From Winogradskyella ouciana (lineage in GTDB: Bacteria > Bacteroidota > Bacteroidia > Flavobacteriales > Flavobacteriaceae), in the NCBI RefSeq assembly GCF_009709615.1, contig NZ_WJYA01000006.1, positions 62,001-126,000 of the forward strand: 64,000 bases of DNA, written 5' to 3'. Both the position numbers and the translations under genes were made by a program. The notes under the pieces were generated by a model. The model worked only from the letters and a program-made list of their open reading frames with translations, was not told the origin of the DNA and searched no databases. Numbering within the stretch: position 1 is the stretch's first letter; each line of letters starts with the position of its first letter. Positions 53,770 to 62,355 of this stretch are shown piece after piece.

Positions 53770-55389
53770 TTACTTCCGGGTTAATTCGTATAAGACATTT
53801 GTAAGCCTATTTTTATAACCTCTAGTGTCTTTGTTAGAAGAATTTAAATCGTAAGTGTCTTTAAATTCGATCTTATATACTTTTGAAAGTGCATCTATAG
53901 TGTCTGGCTTCACTTTATTGGTCAACAAATAAAATCGCTTGTCATTTGGGATCACATAACCTTCACTCGTTTTTATACTCGGGATTTTGTCACCGTAGTT
54001 GTATATCACTTCTGGCGCTACATAGTCTAAATGATAAAGCTGCAAGCCTGAATGTTTTAATTCTGAAACGTGTTTGTAATCAACTTGAGAATGGGATTTT
54101 GATATCGGTAATGCCACCAAACCTAAGGTGGTCATAAAAGCAATAACCAAATAGAAAACACTTTTGATTTGTTTCGATTTTAAAAACTTGAAAATAAAAA
54201 AACCAATAATGGCTAAAACTATTGCTGTAATTACGAATCTCACTAATAACATTCCGGTTAAAATATCACTTGAAAAAAACCAAATAACCCAAAATAGAAT
54301 TGCAATGACACCAATCAATCCAAACTGAAAATAAACAGGAATAGTTTCCTTTTTCGATTTCAGATTTTTGAATTCTCTTATTAAATATTCTATATAGAAA
54401 CCAATATTAATTGCCAGTGGAATCAATACAGGCATTAGATAGCGCGATTTTTTTTCAGGAATAATGGACAATAGAACTATGGCTATAATCGTCCAGAAAA
54501 AGCTAAACCTATAGGCTTTTAGATTTGACACCCTTGACTTCATATACGAATAAATAAGGCTCACCAATGCTGCAACAGCCCATAATCCGCTTTGTACAAA
54601 AAAGCTCCAATAGTAATAAAACGGTCTTACGTTGTAACTGCTCCAATTGGAGGTTTCGCGTTCTGCAATTGCAGTAAAGGTTTCAGGGTCAGCAACACGT
54701 ACATGAAAATACCACCAACCACCTAATACAATCCCAAAAACCAATAAGCTAAAAAGTTTTAAAAAGTGAAGTGCACCACCTTTAAACTTGTAAGCTATAC
54801 CGTAAGAAATGATGAAAGACAATAACAAAACATACAACGAAACAGGACCTTTAGACAAGACCGAACAAGCCAAAAACACAACAAAAAGTAAACTATGGAC
54901 TATTGATGTTTTCTGCTTTTGAAACATTATAAAAAGCTGATACAAGGCCATGAGCATAAAGGCATGTGTGTAAATATCCCATGGTGCTTCAATAATAATT
55001 CCTATAACATAAAAAGAACTTAGTACAATAAATCCATTAACAAGACTGTGTGATTTACTAAGTTCTAATTTTTTTGATAGTAGAAAAGTTGTGATGCCAA
55101 TACTCGCCATAAAAAGTAATGCAGGCCAACGTAATGCCAAAACAGATTTAATGCCAAAAAGTAAACCGAAAAATGCGGTTATCCATGTTGGTAAAGGTGG
55201 TTTTTGATAGCGCGCCTCACCGTTCATAGTGGTTAATACCCAATTGTTATCGGTAAGCATCTCGCGAGCAGAAATAAAATTACGGGCTTCCATAATACTC
55301 ACAGGAATAGCATCAATGGTAAAACCAAGCATTACAACTACAAAAAGTAAAAGACTTAAAATTGGGTATTTTTCTATGAGCTTAATCAT
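53770..55389 (-). CDS. GT39-like (ArnT-type) membrane glycosyltransferase
   Basis: A 539-residue protein. The EARYQKPPLPTW motif near residue 60 follows EARNFISAREML in the first periplasmic loop, as in ArnT/PMT-type enzymes that take sugar from a polyprenyl-phosphate donor. About eleven helices and a periplasmic C-terminal domain (about 420-539) follow. In lipid A modification such enzymes transfer an amino sugar to a phosphate. It overlaps the LAB_N gene by 8 bases and follows GT2 and LAB_N genes in the same direction. Confidence 0.88.
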   Translation of the reverse strand: MIKLIEKYPILSLLLFVVVMLGFTIDAIPVSIMEARNFISAREMLTDNNWVLTTMNGEARYQKPPLPTWITAFFGLLFGIKSVLALRWPALLFMASIGITTFLLSKKLELSKSHSLVNGFIVLSSFYVIGIIIEAPWDIYTHAFMLMALYQLFIMFQKQKTSIVHSLLFVVFLACSVLSKGPVSLYVLLLSFIISYGIAYKFKGGALHFLKLFSLLVFGIVLGGWWYFHVRVADPETFTAIAERETSNWSSYNVRPFYYYWSFFVQSGLWAVAALVSLIYSYMKSRVSNLKAYRFSFFWTIIAIVLLSIIPEKKSRYLMPVLIPLAINIGFYIEYLIREFKNLKSKKETIPVYFQFGLIGVIAILFWVIWFFSSDILTGMLLVRFVITAIVLAIIGFFIFKFLKSKQIKSVFYLVIAFMTTLGLVALPISKSHSQVDYKHVSELKHSGLQLYHLDYVAPEVIYNYGDKIPSIKTSEGYVIPNDKRFYLLTNKVKPDTIDALSKVYKIEFKDTYDLNSSNKDTRGYKNRLTNVLYELTRK

Positions 55390-56005
55390 TATTCTGCTTT
55401 ATTAAATAAACATTTCTAATGTAAATAACTAGTCCAAAAAGATGTCCAACAAAGAGTACTGGGTCTTTTCTTATAATAGCATAGCTCAAAATCAAAGCAG
55501 CGCCAATTAAACTCAACACCCAAAACCCTAATGGTAAGGATGATGCCTTATTGCGTTCAGAGTGAATCCATTGATATACAAATCGCAAGGTGAAAATGAT
55601 TTGAGCCACAACACCAAGAACTAATAGCCATGTTGGTATAGCTTCGTTTTTAAAGAGTAATTCTATATCTATTTTGTTGTTGTTATAGTAAAAAACAACG
55701 ATTATTACCGGAACTATAAACAGCAAATACTGAACAATTTTAGGAAACTTTTGCCATTGTCCCTGTAACTGTAAGTTTCTAATGTAGATGAAATACGTTA
55801 AACTCTGTCCTAGCATTATGGCAAAATCTAGTCTTAAATAACCATAAATGAACAAGAGGAAAGAGGCGATTAAACTTAATGTCCAAAATGTAGATGGAGT
55901 AATGACTTTACGCTGTTTTTCGGACGTAATCCATTGAATGATCAGCCGAGACGAAAATAAAATCTGGGCCAAAAATCCGATGCTGTAAATAATCCAGTCT
56001 TTCAA
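55382..56005 (-). CDS. LAB_N (lipid A biosynthesis N-terminal) domain protein, two copies
   Basis: A 207-residue membrane protein with two tandem LAB_N units of three helices: first SIGFLAQILFSSRLIIQWITSEK (about 8-30) and WTLSLIASFLLFIYGYLR, second VLGVVAQIIFTLRFVYQWIHSE (about 128-150) and WVLSLIGAALILSYAIIR. This domain is found with LpxB or with glycosyltransferases in lipid A pathways, where it may help flip or bind the polyprenyl donor. It lies 9 bases after the GT2 gene and overlaps the GT39 gene. Confidence 0.9.
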   Translation of the reverse strand: MKDWIIYSIGFLAQILFSSRLIIQWITSEKQRKVITPSTFWTLSLIASFLLFIYGYLRLDFAIMLGQSLTYFIYIRNLQLQGQWQKFPKIVQYLLFIVPVIIVVFYYNNNKIDIELLFKNEAIPTWLLVLGVVAQIIFTLRFVYQWIHSERNKASSLPLGFWVLSLIGAALILSYAIIRKDPVLFVGHLFGLVIYIRNVYLIKQNND

Positions 56006-56014
56006 ATTAAAATA

Positions 56015-56731
56015 TTATTTACTCGATTTTTCAACTTCGTAATTAATGTATTTCTTCTTCATCCACAAATAGGCAAAACAATCCATAAGTGGGCCCAAAA
56101 GCCTATTCCAAAGTCCAAATTTTGCCGTACCGGCAAGTCGAGGAAAATGCTGAACAGTAACTTGTTTTATTCTGCCATTCTGAAGCATAATCATAGCAGG
56201 TAAAAAGCGGTGTAAACCTCTAAACATAGGAATACGTTTAGCATAATCCGTTTTAATGATTTTAAGTGGACAACCCGTGTCATCCATACCATCATGTGTA
56301 AATGCGCGTCTAATACCATTGGCAATTTTAGAAGACATATTCTTAACAAAAGAATCTTTACGGTTAGAGCGTACACCAGTGACCAACTCATGCGTGTCTA
56401 TGTGTTCTAAAAGAATATTGAAATCTTCAGGTGCTGTTTGTAAATCGGAATCTATGTAGCCAGCCAGCTCAGTATCAACATAATCAAAACCAGCTTTTAT
56501 AGCAGCGCTTAAACCTTTGTTTTCTTTAAAGAGAATGTATTCAAAAGCTTCATTGGTAGCACAAATCTTTTCTATCAATGCTTGACTATTGTCTGTAGAA
56601 CCATCATTAACAAACAATACCGAAGTGGGTACAGATGCTATCTTAAGATAGTTAGAAAGCTCGGTTTCTACACGTTCTAGATTTTCCTCTTCATTATAAA
56701 CCGGAACGATGATGGTCAACTTATACGTCAT
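56015..56731 (-). CDS. Family 2 glycosyltransferase, polyprenyl-phosphate sugar transferase type
   Basis: A 238-residue GT-A protein starting LTIIVPVYNEEENL with VNDGSTDNSQ and the metal-binding DSD in AGYIDSDLQTAPEDF (about residue 95). It resembles dolichol-phosphate-mannose synthase and ArnC/FlmF, which load a sugar onto undecaprenyl phosphate. The downstream LAB_N and GT39 genes supply the later steps. The C-terminus is basic (KKKYINYEVEKSSK) with no clear membrane pair, so it may act as a peripheral enzyme. Confidence 0.9.
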   Translation of the reverse strand: MTYKLTIIVPVYNEEENLERVETELSNYLKIASVPTSVLFVNDGSTDNSQALIEKICATNEAFEYILFKENKGLSAAIKAGFDYVDTELAGYIDSDLQTAPEDFNILLEHIDTHELVTGVRSNRKDSFVKNMSSKIANGIRRAFTHDGMDDTGCPLKIIKTDYAKRIPMFRGLHRFLPAMIMLQNGRIKQVTVQHFPRLAGTAKFGLWNRLLGPLMDCFAYLWMKKKYINYEVEKSSK

Positions 56732-56770
56732 ACACTATGATTGCTTAGTCTGTGCAAAAGTATAGTTTTT

Positions 56771-57853
56771 TTATGATAACGAAAGTAAGTACTCAGCAGC
56801 GGCAAAAGGAGTTGTTTTACCAGCTTCAACCAATTGTATCTGCGCATCTAGTTCTGCTTTTATTTTAGGCGACTTGTAGAAATTAGATTTTAAACGCTCT
56901 TCTATAGTTTGTAACAACCAAAACTTGTTCTGGTTATTTCTATTATGCTCAAAATAGTCATTTGAGGATGTCGTAGTTATGTAGTCTTGGATGAGTTCCC
57001 AAACATCAGAAATGCCTTCTTTTTTCAAGGCACTACAAAGCGACACCTTAGGTGACCAACCCGATTCCTTTTCAGGATAAAGGTGTAAGGCTCTATTGAA
57101 TTCTACTTTTGCAGTTTTAGCAGCTTTAAGATTATCACCATCCGCTTTGTTGATAACAATCGCATCGGCCATTTCAATAATACCGCGTTTAATGCCTTGT
57201 AATTCATCACCTGCACCAGCGAGTTTTAAAAGTAAGAAGAAATCGACCATACTATGCACAGCGGTTTCACTTTGGCCAACACCAACGGTTTCTATGATAA
57301 TGGTGTCAAATCCAGCTGCTTCACATAAAATGATGGTTTCCCTCGTTTTTCTTGCCACACCACCAAGTGAATCACCAGAAGGTGATGGTCTTATAAACGC
57401 ATTCTTGTCCTTAACCAAATCTTCCATCCTGGTTTTATCACCTAGAATGCTGCCTTTACTCAAGGTACTACTTGGGTCAACAGCGAGAACAGCGACCTTT
57501 TTACCGATGTTAGTGAGGTAGCTTCCAAAAGCCTCAATAAAAGTACTTTTACCTACACCAGGTACACCAGTAATGCCAATTCTTATAGATTTGTTGGCGC
57601 GAGGCAAACAAGCCGTAATAATGTCGTGAGATTTATTGGCATGCTTTGTGTTTGTGCTTTCAACTAGAGTGATTGCTCTACTTAAATCCGTAATGTTTCC
57701 AGAAATAATCCCATTGACCAACTCCTCAACAGAGGGTTGTTTTTTACGTTTGGTCTGTATGGATTTTGCCGAATTTGAACTGAGAGTTTTAGGAGGTTCA
57801 ACACCATCTTGTTCATGCAAAGCAGATTTATATGGTTGGTCTTTTTTTGTCAC
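56771..57853 (-). CDS. meaB: Methylmalonyl-CoA mutase-associated GTPase MeaB
   Basis: The 360-residue protein has the G3E-family P-loop GITGVPGVGKSTFIEAF (about residue 95), DPSSTLSKGSILGDKTRM, IIETVGVGQSET and the base-binding NKAD. MeaB protects and reloads the B12-dependent methylmalonyl-CoA mutase in propionate metabolism. The first 45 residues are a basic, low-complexity extension. The mutase genes are not in the window. It is 39 bases upstream of the GT2 gene and 15 downstream of the DUF2911 gene, in the same direction. Confidence 0.95.
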   Translation of the reverse strand: MTKKDQPYKSALHEQDGVEPPKTLSSNSAKSIQTKRKKQPSVEELVNGIISGNITDLSRAITLVESTNTKHANKSHDIITACLPRANKSIRIGITGVPGVGKSTFIEAFGSYLTNIGKKVAVLAVDPSSTLSKGSILGDKTRMEDLVKDKNAFIRPSPSGDSLGGVARKTRETIILCEAAGFDTIIIETVGVGQSETAVHSMVDFFLLLKLAGAGDELQGIKRGIIEMADAIVINKADGDNLKAAKTAKVEFNRALHLYPEKESGWSPKVSLCSALKKEGISDVWELIQDYITTTSSNDYFEHNRNNQNKFWLLQTIEERLKSNFYKSPKIKAELDAQIQLVEAGKTTPFAAAEYLLSLS

Positions 57854-57868
57854 TTTGCATTAAAGTTT

Positions 57869-58435
57869 TTATGAACCTGAGTTAGGATGAACTTGAACAG
57901 GAATTTCAATTAAAGTCTGATCCCATGCCATAGTCAATTTTAAGTTTCCGGTTTTATTATCAAAAGCAATGGTGAACTTTTCCACGGTTTCATCTAGCTC
58001 TTGTTTTGGTACTTCTAATTCAATGGCATCGTAATTAGGATCCCACATCGGTTCCATCTTTTCGTTCACTCCCCATTCATATTGTTTTGAGTTGAACATT
58101 ACTTTCCAAGAATTTTCCATAGGTACAGTCCATAATGTGTATTTACCTTTCCTTAAGAGCATACCATCAATCATTAAATCCTTGTTGGTTTCAAAGGTTG
58201 TGGCTTCATTGGCACCGGTTCTCCATACCTCATTATAAGGTACAAGAGCACCAAAAACTTCACGCTCGCGCTTAGAAGGTCTATTGTATTCTACTTTTAA
58301 GTTTAAGTCGTTTAGCGTAATTTTAGCAGTATCCTTCGGACTTAATCGTGGCGAAAAAATATTTTCAACGAATACGGAGTATATAAGTAAACCCAATGCT
58401 ATAATGGATAGTACAATGAGGAGGCGTTTTAGCAT
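57869..58435 (-). CDS. DUF2911 family protein, membrane-anchored
   Basis: A 188-residue protein with an N-terminal membrane anchor or uncleaved signal (LLIVLSIIALGLLIYSVFV). The DUF2911 core follows: LKVEYNRPSKREREVFG, PYNEVWRTGANEAT, and KGKYTLWTVPMENSWKVMFN. The family is common in Bacteroidota, exported and of unknown function. It is the first gene of a possible five-gene minus-strand transcript that includes meaB and the glycosyltransferases. Confidence 0.87.
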   Translation of the reverse strand: MLKRLLIVLSIIALGLLIYSVFVENIFSPRLSPKDTAKITLNDLNLKVEYNRPSKREREVFGALVPYNEVWRTGANEATTFETNKDLMIDGMLLRKGKYTLWTVPMENSWKVMFNSKQYEWGVNEKMEPMWDPNYDAIELEVPKQELDETVEKFTIAFDNKTGNLKLTMAWDQTLIEIPVQVHPNSGS

Positions 58436-58578
58436 AATTCTTTTCTCAGAAGTTTATTTTGGTGAATTTTTATTTCAGAATTTAAAGATAATTCAATTCC
58501 CTAAATTTATAGAATAGAACGCTGAATTTTAAGCAAATCTTATAATTTGAAAGAATTTGCAATTTTTTTAAAGGATTT

Positions 58579-58606
58579 TGCAACACTTAAAAAAATGTGT
58601 CGTCTT
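58579..58606 (+). promoter_or_regulatory. Candidate ECF-type promoter upstream of the sigma gene
   Basis: TGCAAC at 58579-58584 and CGTCTT at 58601-58606 are 16 bases apart, the layout of many ECF promoters (AAC-type -35 and CGTC-type -10). It lies 126 bases before the sigma factor's ATT and suggests autoregulation. The rest of the 356-base gap before the first ATG of the sigma gene holds no other gene that I can see. Confidence 0.5.
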
Positions 58607-58791
58607 TAGAGTGAAGTTAGTTTGAAACAAGTATGACGATTTAAGAAGCAAGACTTTGAAAATCTAAATTAAGTTTCAATAACTTATCTCGATTATCAAG
58701 AAAACCAATCATCAACCAAAACCAATTAATCATTAGCACGATTCAGATTCATATTGTTGAAAAATGCAAGAAGAATGATAGGCAAGCGCAA

Positions 58792-59289
58792 ATGCAATTG
58801 TACAATCAGTATTGTGATGGCATGCTCATAGTTGCGCTACGATTTGTGAAAGATACCATGGAAGCCGAAGATATAGTACAAGAGGCTTTTATAAAGGCAT
58901 TTTCCAAATTAGATCAATACAGAGCGGAAGTCACTTTTGGTGCATGGTTAAAGCGCATTGTAATAAATAGATGTATTGATGTTTTAAAATCTAAACGTCA
59001 GCGCTTAATAGAATTGGAAGAGCATCATCTCAATGTTGTTGATGACTATTATGAAAGCGAATGGTTGGTTGATGACAGTGTAACGATAGACGAGGTAAAA
59101 GCAGCGATAGAACAGCTGCCAGAAAAATATAGATATGTTGTAATGCTCTATTTAGTTGAAGGATATGACCACCAAGAGATTTCAGAAATCCTGAATATTA
59201 CGGAAGTGGCATCAAGAACACAACTTTCTAGAGGAAAACAAAAATTGCAGATAGCATTAAAAACAGAGAAAAATGGCACAAGATCTTAG
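58792..59289 (+). CDS. ECF RNA polymerase sigma factor
   Basis: The sequence from the ATG at 58792 is 165 residues, but the frame stays open upstream to 58660 and reads sigma-like residues (IHIVEKCKKNDRQAQ) just before that ATG. The true start is therefore upstream, perhaps an ATT at 58732, since no ATG, GTG or TTG is in frame. Region 2 has FVKDTMEAEDIVQEAFIKAF and FGAWLKRIVINRCIDVLK; region 4 has LPEKYRYVVMLYLVEGYDHQEIS and ITEVASRTQLSRGKQKL. It directs polymerase to a small gene set. It overlaps the next gene by 17 bases. Confidence 0.9.
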   Translation: MQLYNQYCDGMLIVALRFVKDTMEAEDIVQEAFIKAFSKLDQYRAEVTFGAWLKRIVINRCIDVLKSKRQRLIELEEHHLNVVDDYYESEWLVDDSVTIDEVKAAIEQLPEKYRYVVMLYLVEGYDHQEISEILNITEVASRTQLSRGKQKLQIALKTEKNGTRS

Positions 59290-59842
59290 AAGTTTATTTG
59301 AAAAGGATACCAAAGCACAGCATGCGAAAATGTCTGAAGGTCATGAAGCACGCTTTTTAGACAAGCTAGATGCGGAATTGCCTGTTAAAAAGCAATCCAC
59401 TCGATTTAGCTTTTTAAACATGGCGGCTAGTGTGATTATATTGTTGGGTTTAAGTTTTGGTGCGTATCAGTTTTTTCAATCAACGCCAGTAATTCCTGAT
59501 GATGATAAGCAAGTGGTAGAGACTAACATAAAAACTCTTGGAGATGTTTCTCCAGATTTAAAAAAAGTTGAAGACTACTACTTGGCAAGCATCAACTTAG
59601 AGTTGTCAAAAGTGCAAATGACTCCTGAGAACAAGGATTTGGTAGATGGTTATATTCAACGACTTAAGGAATTAAACGAAGAATATGATAAGCTTACCCT
59701 AGAGCTAAATGAAAATGGACCTAATGAGGAGAATTTAGACGCGCTAATAGATAATCTAAAGTTTAGACTAAACCTTGTAATGCGTCTTAAAGATAAGTTG
59801 CAGGAGTTTAATGACGACACTTTTACTCAAGAGAGTATATAA
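59273..59842 (+). CDS. Membrane protein, probable anti-sigma factor
   Basis: A 189-residue protein with a cytoplasmic N-terminus (about 1-42: DLRSLFEKDTKAQHAKMSEGHEARFLDKL), one transmembrane segment (FLNMAASVIILLGLSFGAYQFF, about 45-67), and a helical, acidic exterior of 120 residues. The layout fits an anti-sigma factor, although the zinc HxxxCxxC motif is absent. It overlaps the sigma gene by 17 bases, so they are translationally coupled. Its function is inferred from context. Confidence 0.65.
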   Translation: MAQDLRSLFEKDTKAQHAKMSEGHEARFLDKLDAELPVKKQSTRFSFLNMAASVIILLGLSFGAYQFFQSTPVIPDDDKQVVETNIKTLGDVSPDLKKVEDYYLASINLELSKVQMTPENKDLVDGYIQRLKELNEEYDKLTLELNENGPNEENLDALIDNLKFRLNLVMRLKDKLQEFNDDTFTQESI

Positions 59843-59909
59843 TCAATTATAAATCAAAAATCGAACAGAATTTACCCAATAGACAGGGTATCTCTAAAAA
59901 TCAAAACAA

Positions 59910-61514
59910 ATGATCAAAACAATTAAAATTTTAGTATTGTGCCTCTTAACCTCATTTGGTTATGCACAAAAAAAGTTAAACAAAACATCGCAATCCATTA
60001 AGGTAAACAAAGATGTTGTAATTGACCTTAACACAAGTTATGTTGAAATAGAAATCGACACATGGAACAAAGACATTGTAGAGGTAGAAGCTTATATAGA
60101 AAGCGACAAACTTTCAGAAGAAGAGTTAGAGCGTGCTCTAGAAGCATGGAACCTTAAAGTAGAAGGATCTAATGATAGGGTTATCATTTCATCTAGTGCA
60201 GGAAGAGCTGTAGGCTTATTTGGCGAAGAGGATTATGCTGTACTATTGAGAGATTTGGAATTTGAGTTGGCAGAGATGCCAGAAATGCCAAGAATGCCTT
60301 TAATGCCAAAAATGGCTAAGCTACCAGAAATGCCCGAGATGCCAGAAATGCCTGAGCTCCCTGAATTACCAGAAGGTGTAAAGTCAATATCTTTTGATTA
60401 CGAGAGATATCAAGAAGAAGGTGAAAAGTACTTGGCAGAGTGGAGCAAAAAGTATGAAAAAGAAGGTGGTAAGGAATTACAGAAAAGCATGGAAGAATGG
60501 GCAAAGCGATTTGCGGAATCTGGTTACCAAGAAAAGATGGCAAAATGGGGTGAAGAATACGGCAAACGTTTTGAAGGCCAATGGGCAAAGGACATGGAAG
60601 AATGGGGAGAGAAATTTGGTAAAGAATATGCTAAGGATATGGAAAAATGGGGTGAAGAGTTTGGTGAAAAATTTGGAAAAGAATGGGCAGAAAAAATGGA
60701 AGCTTGGGGAGAGAAGTTTGGTGAAAAATACGCAAAGGAGATGGAAAAACGTGGTGAGGCCATGGCAGAGCGTCAAGAACGAATGGCAGAGCGCGAAGCT
60801 CGTTTAGCAGAACGTTATGCAGAGCGTGCAGAATCTGTTGCAGAACGTGCTGCCGAAATGGAAAAACGCCATAAAGAAATGAGAGATAAAAGAGAGTCCA
60901 TTTTGGTGAGACGTCTAGAATCTGGTAGTAATAGCAAGGTTAAAAAGGTGATTAAAATAAAAATCCCTAAAAAGGCAAAATTAAAGACCAATATTAGGCA
61001 TGGCGAATTAAAATTATCTTCGGTTATTTATAACCTTAGTGGAGATATATCACATGCATTTTTAGTAGCAGATAACATTGATGGAAGCGAGACTTCCATC
61101 AATGTATCTTATTCACCAGTAGTTATTAATACCTGGAATTTAGGAACACTTAATCTCAACTATGTGGATAAGGCACAGATTAAAAATGCAAAGGATTTAG
61201 TATTGAATTCCAAATCTTCTAACATTAATATAGAACGCCTTACAGATACTGGGATTATTGATGGTAGTTTTGGTGATTTAACCATATCTAACCTCGCAGA
61301 GACATTTAAGAATCTAAATTTGGTGTTAGAAAATACCGATGCGTTGGTGAACTTACCAAAGAATGTAGATTACAGTTTGTACTTTAAAGGGAGTCGCTCT
61401 AAGTTGAACAATAAACCAACGTCGCAAGAAACCATTAGAAATTATCCTGAAGGACAAAGTTCTAACAGAAACATTAGCGTAAATGCAAAATTCAGCAATG
61501 TGATTATGAATTAG
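59910..61514 (+). CDS. Exported DUF4097-like protein with Met-Pro and Trp-Gly-Glu repeats
   Basis: A 534-residue protein with a signal peptide (IKTIKILVLCLLTSFGYAQ). Residues 20-105 look like the start of a DUF4097 beta-helix (VVIDLNTSYVEIEIDTWNKD). The region 110-150 is a Met-Pro repeat (EMPEMPRMPLMP and PEMPEMPELPELPEG). Residues 160-330 are highly charged and built on a 15- to 19-residue unit (MEEWGEKFGKEYAKD, MEAWGEKFGEKYAKE) that shifts into an ERAERxAE coiled coil. The end (about 345-534) returns to beta-rich DUF4097-like sequence. No lipobox or T9SS domain. It is the third gene of the sigma operon and its probable main target. Confidence 0.78.
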   Translation: MIKTIKILVLCLLTSFGYAQKKLNKTSQSIKVNKDVVIDLNTSYVEIEIDTWNKDIVEVEAYIESDKLSEEELERALEAWNLKVEGSNDRVIISSSAGRAVGLFGEEDYAVLLRDLEFELAEMPEMPRMPLMPKMAKLPEMPEMPEMPELPELPEGVKSISFDYERYQEEGEKYLAEWSKKYEKEGGKELQKSMEEWAKRFAESGYQEKMAKWGEEYGKRFEGQWAKDMEEWGEKFGKEYAKDMEKWGEEFGEKFGKEWAEKMEAWGEKFGEKYAKEMEKRGEAMAERQERMAEREARLAERYAERAESVAERAAEMEKRHKEMRDKRESILVRRLESGSNSKVKKVIKIKIPKKAKLKTNIRHGELKLSSVIYNLSGDISHAFLVADNIDGSETSINVSYSPVVINTWNLGTLNLNYVDKAQIKNAKDLVLNSKSSNINIERLTDTGIIDGSFGDLTISNLAETFKNLNLVLENTDALVNLPKNVDYSLYFKGSRSKLNNKPTSQETIRNYPEGQSSNRNISVNAKFSNVIMN

Positions 61515-61540
61515 ATTGTGCATTGCAATGTCCTGAAATT

Positions 61541-61560
61541 AGGTGATCTCACCTTTTTTT
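61541..61560 (+). terminator. Terminator after the sigma operon
   Basis: AGGTG / CACCT stem with a four-base loop followed by a run of T's. Confidence 0.65.
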
Positions 61561-61617
61561 ATTTCTAATGCCAGACTAAATAAAGTCGATGTCCTTTTCC
61601 ATAAATAGAGTATTTTT

Positions 61618-62322
61618 ATGGAAATTTTATTTTTTATGCCGCTTTCTACTTTAGATACCTTATTAACTTCACTTCAACCTTATCCTTTACTCGGTACTTC
61701 AATAACTAAAGAAGATTATACAACTTTGGATTTGTCTGTCAAAAATCCTGACTTAGCAGATGTAAATATGTCATCCTCAAAAGAATTAGAAGTTTTTGTT
61801 TGGAACCATATAGCGAAACGTAATGCTAAGGCAGCATTTGGTGGTTACTTAGAACAACGAGGCATCTATCAGCGTAGTGATTATTTTAATCAAGAAAATC
61901 CGGAGGAAGAACGCAATATTCATTTAGGTATGGATCTTTGGATAGAAGCAGATTCTCCAGTATATGTTCCCTTAGATGGCACTATTCATAGTTTTAAAAA
62001 CAACACCAATTATGGTGATTATGGACCAACTATAGTTTTAGAGCATCATATTGAAGGCGAAAAATTCTTTACACTTTATGGGCATTTAAGTTTAGAGTCA
62101 ATTAAAGATTTAAAGGTTGGAGCAGAAGTGAAGCAAGGCCAGCAATTGGCAACTTTAGGAACTGCCAAGGTCAATGGAGATTATCCTCCGCATTTACATT
62201 TTCAGATTATAAAGGATATTCAAGATTACAAAGGTGATTATCCTGGCGTGAGTAATCAATTGGATATATCATTCTATAAAAGGAACTGTCCTGATCCTAA
62301 TTTGCTCTTAGATCTAATTTGA
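61618..62322 (+). CDS. M23 family metallopeptidase
   Basis: A 234-residue protein; the start may be the ATG at 61618 or the next at 61636 (MPLSTLDTLL). The LytM/M23 zinc site is HLGMDLW (His and Asp ligands, about 103-107) with HLHFQI (HxH, about 185). The fold cuts peptidoglycan cross-bridges in relatives. No signal peptide or membrane segment is visible, which is unusual for a cell-wall hydrolase and raises the possibility of an unconventional location or a different substrate. Confidence 0.88.
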   Translation: MEILFFMPLSTLDTLLTSLQPYPLLGTSITKEDYTTLDLSVKNPDLADVNMSSSKELEVFVWNHIAKRNAKAAFGGYLEQRGIYQRSDYFNQENPEEERNIHLGMDLWIEADSPVYVPLDGTIHSFKNNTNYGDYGPTIVLEHHIEGEKFFTLYGHLSLESIKDLKVGAEVKQGQQLATLGTAKVNGDYPPHLHFQIIKDIQDYKGDYPGVSNQLDISFYKRNCPDPNLLLDLI

Positions 62323-62355
62323 AACCATAGCATATACATTCTCGTATGTGTTAGT

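Noticed and set aside
60316..60807. Long open frames on both strands across the charged repeats of the 534-residue protein
   Set aside because: They follow from the biased Glu/Lys/Trp codons of the real gene; their proteins are low-complexity and unlike any family.
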